A stretch of 63,118 nucleotides of DNA from VAYN01 sp964540905 (lineage in GTDB: Bacteria > Actinomycetota > Thermoleophilia > Solirubrobacterales > 70-9): the NCBI GenBank assembly GCA_964540905.1, contig CAZIOS010000015.1:1-63118 (forward strand), read 5' to 3'. Both the position numbers and the translations under genes were made by a program. Each line of letters starts with the position of its first letter. Within the stretch, counting starts at the first letter, position 1. Of the stretch, positions 45,705 to 53,162 are shown one piece after another. Below the pieces are notes generated by a model, which saw only the letters and a program-made list of their open reading frames with translations, was not told the DNA's origin and made no database searches.

Positions 45705-47144
45705 CTACCCCCCGAGCTGGGCGCGGATCAGGCGGTTGACCTCGCCGCCGTCGGCGCGGCCCTTGGTCTCTTTCATCACCGCGCCGACGATCGCGCCGAT
45801 CGCCTTGCCGTTGCCGGCTCTGATCTGCTCGGCCGCCTCGGGGTTCGCCGCGACCGCGGCGGCGACGATCGCCTCCAGCTCGCCGCTGTCGGCGATCTGG
45901 GCCAGGCCCTCGCGCTCGACGATCGCCGCCGGCTCGCCGCCCTCGGCGACCAGCGCCGCCAGCACGGTCTTGCCGGAGCCGTGGGAGATCTTCTTCCCCT
46001 GGACCAGCGCGATCAGCGCCGCCAGCGCCTCGGGGCCGACCTTAGACTCGGCGGCGCCGGACTCATCCTCCGCCTGGCGCAGCGCCGCCGCCAGCTCGCC
46101 GGTGACCCAGTTGGCGACCACCTTGGCCTCGACCCCGTCGGCGGCCGCGGCGACCCGTTCGAAGTAGGCGGCGGTGTCAGGGTCGGTCGCCAGCGTCGCC
46201 GCCACGTCGGCGGCCAGGCCAAGCTCGCTGACATAGCGCTCGATCCGCGCCGCCGGCAGCTCAGGCAGCGACTCGCGCGCCTCGCGCAGCATCTCCGCGC
46301 TCGGCGCCAGGGGCACCAGATCGGGCTCGGGGAAGTAGCGGTAGTCGTGCGCCTCCTCCTTCGAGCGCAGCGAGGTCAGGCTGCCGCTGGCCGGGTCGAA
46401 GTGCAGCGTCTCCTGCTCCACCCTCCCCCCCGCTTCTACCAGCTCGCGCTGGCGCGTCAGCTCGGCTTCGACCCCGCGCTGGAGGAAGCGGAAGCTGTTC
46501 ATGTTCTTCAGCTCGGTCTTGGTCCCCAGCTCGCTGCTGCCGACCGGGCGCACCGAGACGTTGGCGTCGACCCGCAGGCTGCCCTCCTCCATGTTGACGT
46601 CGGAGACGCCGAGCTGGCGCACGGTCTCGCGCAGCAGCCGCGCCCACTCGGCGGCTTCGGCGGCGCCGCGCAGGTCGGGCTCGGTGACGATCTCGACCAG
46701 CGGCGTGCCGCCGCGGTTGAAGTCGACCAGGGAGGCGCCGGAGCCGTGGATCCGGCCCGACTCGCCGACGTGGATCATCTTCGCCGCGTCCTCCTCGAGG
46801 TGGGCGCGGTGGATGCGGATCTCGCCCAGCCGCCCGTTGCTGGCAAGCGGGATGTCGTACTGGCTGATCTGGTAGGCCTTGGGGTTGTCGGGGTAGAAGT
46901 AGTTCTTGCGGTGGAAGATCGAGCGCAGCGCCACCTCGCACCCGAGCGCGGCGGCGATCTGCAGGGCGTAGCGGATCGCCTGCTCGTTCGGCACCGGCAG
47001 CACCCCGGGGTGGGCGAGGCAGATCGGGCAGGTGTGGACGTTGGGCTCGTCGCCGAAGGAGAGCTCGCAGCCGCAGAACATCTTCGTCCGCGTCGCCAGC
47101 TGGACGTGGATCTCGAGCCCGATCACCGCCTCCAGCTCAGCCAT
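45705..47144 (-). CDS. gatB: Asp/Glu-tRNA amidotransferase subunit B
   Basis: Kinase/tRNA-binding subunit of GatCAB, which converts Glu-tRNA-Gln and Asp-tRNA-Asn to the amides. 479 residues. N-terminal EAVIGLEIHVQLATRTKMFCGC, zinc-site CPICLAHPGVLPVPN, RKNYFYPDNPKAYQISQYD, SLVDFNRGGTPLVEIVTEPD; C-terminal YqeY-like tail domain ending NRLIRAQLGG. The start overlaps gatA by 8 nt. Last gene of gatC-gatA-gatB. Confidence 0.97.
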   Translation of the reverse strand: MAELEAVIGLEIHVQLATRTKMFCGCELSFGDEPNVHTCPICLAHPGVLPVPNEQAIRYALQIAAALGCEVALRSIFHRKNYFYPDNPKAYQISQYDIPLASNGRLGEIRIHRAHLEEDAAKMIHVGESGRIHGSGASLVDFNRGGTPLVEIVTEPDLRGAAEAAEWARLLRETVRQLGVSDVNMEEGSLRVDANVSVRPVGSSELGTKTELKNMNSFRFLQRGVEAELTRQRELVEAGGRVEQETLHFDPASGSLTSLRSKEEAHDYRYFPEPDLVPLAPSAEMLREARESLPELPAARIERYVSELGLAADVAATLATDPDTAAYFERVAAAADGVEAKVVANWVTGELAAALRQAEDESGAAESKVGPEALAALIALVQGKKISHGSGKTVLAALVAEGGEPAAIVEREGLAQIADSGELEAIVAAAVAANPEAAEQIRAGNGKAIGAIVGAVMKETKGRADGGEVNRLIRAQLGG

Positions 47145-48582
47145 CGCGGCCCTCCGGGCGCTCGTCGAAGCCGATCGCCCGCTCGAGCGCGTGGGCGGCG
47201 TCGAGCAGCTTCTGCTCGGCGAAGGCGGGGGCGGCGATCTGGAAGCCGACCGGCAGCCGCGGCCCGCCGCCCGCGGGCTCGGCGAGCCCGGCCGGGAGCG
47301 AGATCGCCGGGATGCCGGCCAGGCTCATCGGCACCGTGAAGTAGTCGTTGAGGTACATCGAGAGCGGGTCGTCGGTCTTCTCGCCGAGGCCGAAGGCGAC
47401 CGAGGGCGAGGTCGGGGTGACGACGAAGTCGACCTCCGCGAAGGCGGCCCGAAAGTCCTCGGCGATCCGGGTCCGGACCTTCTGCGCCTGGCCGTAGTAG
47501 GCGTCGTAGTAGCCCGAGGAGAGGGCGTAGGTGCCGAGCATGATCCGCCGCTTGACCTCGGCCCCGAAACCCTCGGCGCGGGTCGTCTCGTACATCTCGA
47601 GCAGGTCGCCGGCGCTCTCGGCGCGGGTGCCGTAGCGGACGCCGTCGTAGCGGGCGAGGTTGGAGGAGGCCTCGGCCGGGGCGATCACGTAGTAGGCGGA
47701 GATGCCGTGCTCGGCGCTCGGCAGCGCCACCTCGGCGAGCTCGCCGCCGAGCCCCTCGATCCGCGCCAGGGTCGCCTCGAAGACCTCGCGCACGCCGGCG
47801 TCGAAGCCGGCCTCGGCCAGGTCCGACGGCACCGCGAAGCGCAGCCCGGAGAGGTCCTCGCGGTCGGGCAGCCGCAGGCCGCCGCCGAGGCCGACCGAGG
47901 TCGAGTCGAGGGGGTCCTTCCCCTGCAGAATCGCCAACAGCAGCGCCGCGTCGCTGACGTCGCGGGTCAGCGGCCCGCACTGGTCCAGCGAGGAGGCGAA
48001 GGCGATCATCCCGTAGCGCGAGATCGCGCCGTAGGTGGGCTTGAGGCCGACGATGCCGCAGAGCGCCGCCGGCTGGCGGATCGAGCCGCCGGTGTCGGTG
48101 CCCAGCGCCCACGGCGCCAGACCGGCGGCGACGGCGGCGGCCGAGCCGCCCGAGGAGCCGCCCGGCACCCGGCCGCGATCCCAGGGGTTGAGGACCGGCC
48201 CGTAGCCCGAGTTCTCGTTCGAGGACCCCATCGCGAACTCGTCCATGTTGGTCTTGCCGAGGACCGGCACTCCCGCCTCGAGCAGGCGCCGCACCGCGGT
48301 CGCCGTGTAGGGCGGGCGGTAGCCCTCGAGGATGCGCGAGCCGGCGGTGGTCGGCACCCCCTCGGTGCAGAAGATGTCCTTAACCGCGATCGGCGGCAGG
48401 CAGGTGCGGCCGACCTCGAGCGCCGCTGCCTCCTCTCCCCCCTCGTTGCGCCAGAGGTAGGCGTTGAGATCGTCCGCCGCCGCGGCCCCGGCCCAGGCGC
48501 CGGCGCACTCCGCGGCGGAGATCTCCCCCGCGCACATCGCCGCGTGGGCCCCGAGGGCCGTCAGCTCGAGGATCTCCGCCAT
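47137..48582 (-). CDS. gatA: Asp/Glu-tRNA amidotransferase subunit A
   Basis: Amidase-signature subunit that releases ammonia from glutamine. 481 residues. The Ser-cisSer-Lys triad is visible: Lys in PIAVKDIFCTEG, and the serines in GSSGGSAAAVAAGLAPWALGTDTGGSIRQPAALCG. Start ATG overlaps the gatC stop by one base (TGATG), and its end overlaps gatB. Confidence 0.97.
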   Translation of the reverse strand: MAEILELTALGAHAAMCAGEISAAECAGAWAGAAAADDLNAYLWRNEGGEEAAALEVGRTCLPPIAVKDIFCTEGVPTTAGSRILEGYRPPYTATAVRRLLEAGVPVLGKTNMDEFAMGSSNENSGYGPVLNPWDRGRVPGGSSGGSAAAVAAGLAPWALGTDTGGSIRQPAALCGIVGLKPTYGAISRYGMIAFASSLDQCGPLTRDVSDAALLLAILQGKDPLDSTSVGLGGGLRLPDREDLSGLRFAVPSDLAEAGFDAGVREVFEATLARIEGLGGELAEVALPSAEHGISAYYVIAPAEASSNLARYDGVRYGTRAESAGDLLEMYETTRAEGFGAEVKRRIMLGTYALSSGYYDAYYGQAQKVRTRIAEDFRAAFAEVDFVVTPTSPSVAFGLGEKTDDPLSMYLNDYFTVPMSLAGIPAISLPAGLAEPAGGGPRLPVGFQIAAPAFAEQKLLDAAHALERAIGFDERPEGRDG

Positions 48583-48872
48583 CAGGCGTCGGCCTGCGGC
48601 GAGGGCACCCTGAAGGCGCCGTCGACCGGTTCCGGCGCCGAGGCGAGCGCCACATCCCGGGGCAGGCTCTGCCAGGGCACGTCGGCCCGCAGCACGTTCT
48701 CCAGCGCGACCACGTGCGAAGTCGGCTCGACCCCCTCCAGGTCCAGCTTCGAGATCCGGTCGACGTGCTCGAGGATCCCCGAAAGCTCCCCCGCCATCGT
48801 CTCGACCTCCTCCTCGGAGAGCCTCAGTCGCGCCAGCTTGGCCACGTAGAGCACCTGATCCCGGTCGATCAT
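48582..48872 (-). CDS. gatC: Asp/Glu-tRNA amidotransferase subunit C
   Basis: 96-residue belt subunit holding GatA and GatB together. Typical sequence VLYVAKLARLRLSEEEVETMAGELSGILEHVDRISKLDLEGVEPTSHV and the C-terminal LRADVPW segment. First gene of the gat operon; stem-loop element B1 starts 31 bp upstream of its ATG. Confidence 0.95.
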   Translation of the reverse strand: MIDRDQVLYVAKLARLRLSEEEVETMAGELSGILEHVDRISKLDLEGVEPTSHVVALENVLRADVPWQSLPRDVALASAPEPVDGAFRVPSPQADA

Positions 48873-48902
48873 CCGGTGATTCTAGGCTGACTGGTCAACT
48901 TC

Positions 48903-49018
48903 GGAGAGGGAGGCGGGCAGGGGTGAAGCGTCTTGTACTTTTTTGGCGCTGCGGGCCTCGGGCGGCCGGCGACGATCCACAAAAAAGTTAAGCGGAACCC
49001 CTGCCCGCCTCCCTCTCC
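48903..49018 (+). repeat. Stem-loop element family B, copy 1
   Basis: Outer arms 48903-48924 and 48997-49018 form a perfect 22-bp inverted repeat. Inside are the conserved segments GAAGCGTCTTGTACTTTTTT (48925-48944) and CAAAAAAGTTAAGCG (48980-48994), which pair partly through ACTTTTTTG/CAAAAAAGT, and a variable GC-rich apex. The same segments occur in copy 2 on the other strand with unrelated arms and apex. It lies between the divergent gatC and the membrane-protein gene. Confidence 0.85.
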
Positions 49019-49053
49019 CCCTCTTGGCCAACCAGCCAGTTATTGTCCCGCCG

Positions 49054-49497
49054 ATGCAGGGACCGCGCGCCGAGAGATTCGTCGTCCTCAGCCTCCGCCT
49101 GCTCGCGCTCAGCTTCGCCGTCGTCGGCCTGCTCTTCATCGCCGTCCCCAGCGGCGTCCTCGACACGATCTCCGACCTCGGCGAATGGTTCGGCAACAGC
49201 ACCCGCGCCCCCCACACCCAGGAGGACCTCTGGCTGGCGCTCGGCTTCGCCTACATGGTGGTGATCACCGGCATCTGCCTCGTCGCCCAGGCCGACGTCG
49301 TCCGCTACCGGCCGCTGCTGCTGGTCCTCGCCGCCGGCAAGACCGCCTCCTCGCTCGCCTCGCTGGCCTTCTTCCTGATCGACGAACACGTCTTCATCTA
49401 CCTGCTCAACTTCCTCGTCGACGGCTCGCTGACCCTGGTCGCGCTGGCGCTCTGGGCGCTGGCGGGCCGCGTCGGCCGCCCCGCCGACCCCGGTTGA
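49054..49497 (+). CDS. Small four-TM membrane protein
   Basis: 147 residues from ATG 49054. Four hydrophobic segments: LRLLALSFAVVGLLFIAVPSG, ALGFAYMVVITGICLVAQ, LLLVLAAGKTASSLASLAFFLI and IYLLNFLVDGSLTLVALALWALAG. No catalytic motif is seen. Followed in the same frame, after a single TGA, by the GMC oxidoreductase region. Possibly the membrane partner of that enzyme; function unknown. Confidence 0.7.
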   Translation: MQGPRAERFVVLSLRLLALSFAVVGLLFIAVPSGVLDTISDLGEWFGNSTRAPHTQEDLWLALGFAYMVVITGICLVAQADVVRYRPLLLVLAAGKTASSLASLAFFLIDEHVFIYLLNFLVDGSLTLVALALWALAGRVGRPADPG

Positions 49498-49557
49498 CAG
49501 CGCTCGCCAGGGCTCGCCGCCGCTGAGCAGCGCACGCTGAGCGCGATCTGCGCGGCG

Positions 49558-51405
49558 ATGGCGCCGGGCATCGACGGCCTGCCCGCGGCCGAGCGCGACG
49601 TCGACGTCGCCGGGCCGGTCGCCGAGTTCCTCGGCTCGGTCTCCCCCCGCGTCCTACGCCGGCTCAAGCTCGGCCTGCGCGCCTTCGAGTGGCTGCCCTT
49701 CCCCTGGCGCTTCAGCCGCCTCGACCCAGCCGCGCGCGAGGACTTCCTCCAGCACCTGGAGGAATCGCGGTTCTCGCTCCACCACGACCTGCTGCTGATG
49801 GCGAAGCTGTTCTCGACCCTCGGCTACGCCGTCGCCCCGGCGGTGCAGGAGCGGATCGGCTTCGAGATCGGCTGCGCCCTCGCCGACGGCTCGCTGCCGC
49901 GGCCGGCCGGCTCGCTGGGCGAGACCGAGCCGCCGGGCGAGGGCGAGGAGTGCGACGTCGTCATCGTCGGCTCCGGCGCCGGCGGCGCCGTCGCGGCGGC
50001 CGAGCTGGCCGCGGCCGGGCTCGACGTGATCGTGCTCGAGGCCGGCGGCCACTACGACCGCGACAGCTACCCCGCCGACCAGCTCGAGGCGATCGCCGGG
50101 CTCTACCGCGACGGCGGCCTGACGATCGCCGCAGGCCGGCCGCCGATCCCGGTGCCGGTGGCGAAGGTGGTCGGCGGCACCACGGTGATCAACTCCGGCA
50201 CCTGCTTCCGCGCCCCGGACGCCGTGCTCGAGGACTGGCGCGGCCGCTTCGGCATCCCCTGGGCGGGCCAGCTCGACGCCGACTACGCCGAGGCCGAGGC
50301 CACCCTGCAAGTGACCCAGCTCGACCCCGAGCGGATGGGCCGCAACGGCCAGCTGGCGATGGAGGGAGCGGCGGCGATCGGCGCCAGCGGCGCCCCGATC
50401 TTCCGCAACGCCGGCGACTGCGTCCAGTGCAGCTCCTGTCCCTTCGGCTGCGCGATCGACGCCAAGCGCGGCATGCACGTCAGCTACCTGCCGCGCGCGG
50501 TCGCCGCCGGCGCCCGGGTCCGGGCCGGGGTCGAGGTCGGGCGCGTGCTGGTCGAAGACGGGCGCGCGGTCGGCGTCCGCGGCACCGTCGCCGGGCCGGG
50601 CGGCCGCCGGCGCGCCTTCAGCGTCCGCGCCCGGCGGGCGACGATCGTCGCCGGCGGCGGCCTCGGCACGCCGGAGCTGCTGCAGCGCTCCGGCCTCGGC
50701 GGCAACCAGGTCGGCCGCAACCTCCACATCCACCCCGCCTGCTGGGTCGGCGCTCGCTACGGCGAGGAGGTGCGCGGCTGGGAAGGGGTGATGCAGAGCT
50801 TCTACATCGACCAGTGGGAGCCGCAGCGGATCCTGCTCGAGGCGACCTTCACCCCGCTCGCCTTCGGCGGCGCCTGGCTGCTCGGCGCCGGCCGCGCCCA
50901 CCAGGAAGCGATGCTCGACTTCGGCCACGTCGGCTCGATCGGCGTCCACCTCTCCGACCAGTCCGCCGGCCGCGTCGGGCTCGGCGCCGAGGGCTCGATC
51001 CGGGCGAGCTACAGGCTGACCCACGAGGACGCGCGGCGGCTCGCCTTCGGGATCGCCCGCGCCGCCGAGGTCCACTTCGCCGCCGGGGCCAGCGAGGTCT
51101 ATCCCAACATCGCCCGCGTCGGCACCCTACGGCCGGGCGATCTGGCGCGGTTCGAGGCGACCGACTTCAAGCCCTCGGAGCTGCGGCTCGAGGCCTTCCA
51201 CCCGATGGGGACCGCGCGGATCTCGGCCGACCCGCGCCAGGGCGCCTGTGCTCCGGACGGGTCGCTGTACGGGACGCGGGACCTCTACGTCGCCGATGCC
51301 TCGCTGTTTCCGACTTCGGTGGGGGTGAATCCGATGATGACCGTGATCGCGTTTGCGAAGCAGGTGGCGCGAGGGGTGGCGGGTCGGGCCGGGGGTTTCG
51401 CTTAA
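49558..51405 (+). CDS. GMC-family FAD oxidoreductase
   Basis: 615 residues. An N-terminal helical region (1-125) resembles the gluconate dehydrogenase subunit 3-like part found in some GMC fusions; then FAD motif CDVVIVGSGAGGAVAAAELAAAGLDVIVLEAGG (about 133), VGGTTVINSGTCFR, cysteine pair CVQCSSCPFGC, and the C-terminal HPMGTARI and VADASLFPTSVGVNPMMTVIAFAKQVA. Probably oxidises an alcohol, sugar or steroid. The start is uncertain: coding-like AAAEQRTLSAICAAM continues upstream without a canonical start. The last ~11 codons lie in the arm of element B2. Confidence 0.85.
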   Translation: MAPGIDGLPAAERDVDVAGPVAEFLGSVSPRVLRRLKLGLRAFEWLPFPWRFSRLDPAAREDFLQHLEESRFSLHHDLLLMAKLFSTLGYAVAPAVQERIGFEIGCALADGSLPRPAGSLGETEPPGEGEECDVVIVGSGAGGAVAAAELAAAGLDVIVLEAGGHYDRDSYPADQLEAIAGLYRDGGLTIAAGRPPIPVPVAKVVGGTTVINSGTCFRAPDAVLEDWRGRFGIPWAGQLDADYAEAEATLQVTQLDPERMGRNGQLAMEGAAAIGASGAPIFRNAGDCVQCSSCPFGCAIDAKRGMHVSYLPRAVAAGARVRAGVEVGRVLVEDGRAVGVRGTVAGPGGRRRAFSVRARRATIVAGGGLGTPELLQRSGLGGNQVGRNLHIHPACWVGARYGEEVRGWEGVMQSFYIDQWEPQRILLEATFTPLAFGGAWLLGAGRAHQEAMLDFGHVGSIGVHLSDQSAGRVGLGAEGSIRASYRLTHEDARRLAFGIARAAEVHFAAGASEVYPNIARVGTLRPGDLARFEATDFKPSELRLEAFHPMGTARISADPRQGACAPDGSLYGTRDLYVADASLFPTSVGVNPMMTVIAFAKQVARGVAGRAGGFA

Positions 51406-51495
51406 CTTTTTTGCGAGGACGCGGCCCTGGTGGGCCGCGTCCAGATAACGCAAAAAAGTACAAGACGCTTCACCCCCGGCCCGACCCGCCACCCC
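51373..51495 (-). repeat. Stem-loop element family B, copy 2
   Basis: Perfect 24-bp arms at 51373-51396 and 51472-51495. On the minus strand the core begins GAAGCGTCTTGTACTTTTTT (51471-51452) and ends with CAAAAAAGTTAAGCGA (51413-51398), identical to copy 1 in these segments. The apex is a different, perfect 11-bp hairpin (51417-51427 with 51432-51442). The left arm is also coding sequence for the end of the GMC protein, and the core supplies its TAA stop. Confidence 0.85.
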
Positions 51496-51552
51496 GGCCA
51501 ACTACTCGACTCGGGTTGAGATGGTGAGGTCGAGGGCGAAGCGTCGCGCGGC

Positions 51553-52212
51553 TCAGCCAGCCGCGGGTGGCGGAGGGGGCGGTGCCGGGGGCTCGTTGCC
51601 CGCGGGCGGGGGCGGAGTCTGTGGCGGAGGTGGCGGGGGCGCCTGCTGGGGCGGGGGCGGTGGTGGCGGGGCCTGCTGCTGGGGCGGGGCGGGTGGGGAT
51701 GGTGAGCCGGCGGGGGTGGCGCCGGAGAGGCGGTCGCCGACGTCGCCGAAGCTGGTGCCTTCTTCCTGCATCCCGCGGTAGCCGCCGTAGGCGATCCCGA
51801 TCGCCGCCAGCAGGCCGAGGAAGATGCCGACGCTGGGACTGACGTCGATCGAGACGCCCGGGAAGCTGCCGACGCTCGGCGTGTCGATGATCCGGAACAG
51901 GATCAGCAGCACCGAGAGCCCGCCCAGCGCCGCGACCACGGCGTTGGCGGAGACCGGCGGCTCGAAGGTCGAGTCGGTCAGCCGCAGAGCCGCCACGCCA
52001 AGTGCCGCGACGACCGCGATCACGAGGATGATCGGGATGAATTCGAGCGCGTCCCAGGCGCTGCCGCCGGTGCTGGCGGAGGCGGTGAAGAGGCCGTTAC
52101 CCCCCGAGACTTCGACACTGAACCAGTCGAGGAACATGAAGATGAAGAGCAGTACCGCCGAGATCCCGGCGACCTTCTCTCCCGTGTTCAGCTTGTCAAC
52201 CTCCATCTGCAT
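51553..52212 (-). CDS. Membrane protein with proline-rich tail
   Basis: 219 residues. Hydrophobic segments at about 14-32, 58-78, 88-108 and 125-145, then a cytoplasmic or extracellular tail of poly-proline/glutamine (about 165-219, e.g. PPPPPPPQQAPPPPPP). No enzymatic motif. The proline tail is low-complexity and probably disordered, perhaps an SH3-like or profilin-like binding surface. Function unknown. Convergent with the GMC gene. Confidence 0.7.
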   Translation of the reverse strand: MQMEVDKLNTGEKVAGISAVLLFIFMFLDWFSVEVSGGNGLFTASASTGGSAWDALEFIPIILVIAVVAALGVAALRLTDSTFEPPVSANAVVAALGGLSVLLILFRIIDTPSVGSFPGVSIDVSPSVGIFLGLLAAIGIAYGGYRGMQEEGTSFGDVGDRLSGATPAGSPSPPAPPQQQAPPPPPPPQQAPPPPPPQTPPPPAGNEPPAPPPPPPAAG

Positions 52213-52296
52213 CCCTTTCCGTGGACTCGCTTGTGCGGACGATCCGACCCTACACCCGTTGGAAGGCGGAATTCCCGCATTGGACAGCCAAACTGG

Positions 52297-53160
52297 CTAA
52301 TGCCGGTCGGGCAGGGCGCGACGGCGCGCGGCGGTCAGCGTGTTGACCAGCAGCATCGCGATCGTCATCGGCCCGACCCCGCCGGGGACCGGCGTGATCG
52401 CCGCCGCCAGCGCCGCCGCGGCGGCGTAGTCGACGTCGCCGCAGACGCCGTCCTCGAGCCGGTTCATGCCGACGTCGATCACGACCGCGCCCGGCTTGAT
52501 CGCGGCGGCGCCAAGCAGGCGCGGCACCCCAACCGCGGCGACGAGGACGTCGGCGCGGCGGCAGGTCGCGTCGAGGTCGCGAGTGCGCGAGTGACAGACG
52601 GTGACGGTCGCGTCGGCGGCGAGCAGCAGCCGCGCCACCGGCACCCCGACCAGCTTCGAGCGGCCGACCACCACCGCCTCCGCTCCCTCCAGCTCGACCC
52701 CCTCGCGGCGCAGCAGCTCCATCACCCCGGCCGGCGTGCAGGGCACCAGGCCCGGGGTGCCGTGGGCGAGCAGGCCGGCGTTGAGCGGGGTCAGCCCGTC
52801 GACGTCCTTGCCGGGGTCGATCGCGGCGACGATCGCGTCGGGGTCGATCTGGTCGGGAACCGGCAGCTGCACGAGGATGCCGTCGACCTCTTCGTCGCGC
52901 CCCAGGGCCGCGACCAGCTCCAGCAGCTCGGCCTCGCTCGCCGTCGCCGCGAGGCCGTGGTGGACGGAGCCCATCCCCGCCTCCTCGCAGGCGCGGTGCT
53001 TGTTGCGGACGTAGATCTCCGAGGCCGGGTCGTCGCCGACGATCACCGTCGCCAGCGTCGGCACCCGGCCCGCCTCAGCGGCGTAGGCGGAGACTTCGCC
53101 GCGCACCCGCTCGCGCACCGTGGCGGCAACCGCTTTGCCGTCGATCGTCCGCGCCGCCAC
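52297..53160 (-). CDS. folD: Methylene-THF dehydrogenase / methenyl-THF cyclohydrolase
   Basis: Bifunctional one-carbon enzyme, 287 residues. Catalytic segment ASEIYVRNKHRACEEAGM with Tyr and Lys, VDGILVQLPVPDQID, DVDGLTPLNAGLLAHG, Rossmann VVVGRSKLVGVPVARLLL, and the C-terminal TPVPGGVGPMTIAMLLVNT. GTG start at 53160, 2 nt after the pcrA stop, so pcrA-folD are co-transcribed. Confidence 0.96.
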   Translation of the reverse strand: MAARTIDGKAVAATVRERVRGEVSAYAAEAGRVPTLATVIVGDDPASEIYVRNKHRACEEAGMGSVHHGLAATASEAELLELVAALGRDEEVDGILVQLPVPDQIDPDAIVAAIDPGKDVDGLTPLNAGLLAHGTPGLVPCTPAGVMELLRREGVELEGAEAVVVGRSKLVGVPVARLLLAADATVTVCHSRTRDLDATCRRADVLVAAVGVPRLLGAAAIKPGAVVIDVGMNRLEDGVCGDVDYAAAAALAAAITPVPGGVGPMTIAMLLVNTLTAARRRALPDRH

Positions 53161-53162
53161 CC

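Noticed and set aside
48925..48994. Element B as an ordinary intrinsic terminator because of its T6 run
   Set aside because: The T6 and A6 runs lie inside the hairpin, not after a GC stem; B1 also sits between divergent genes where no terminator is needed.
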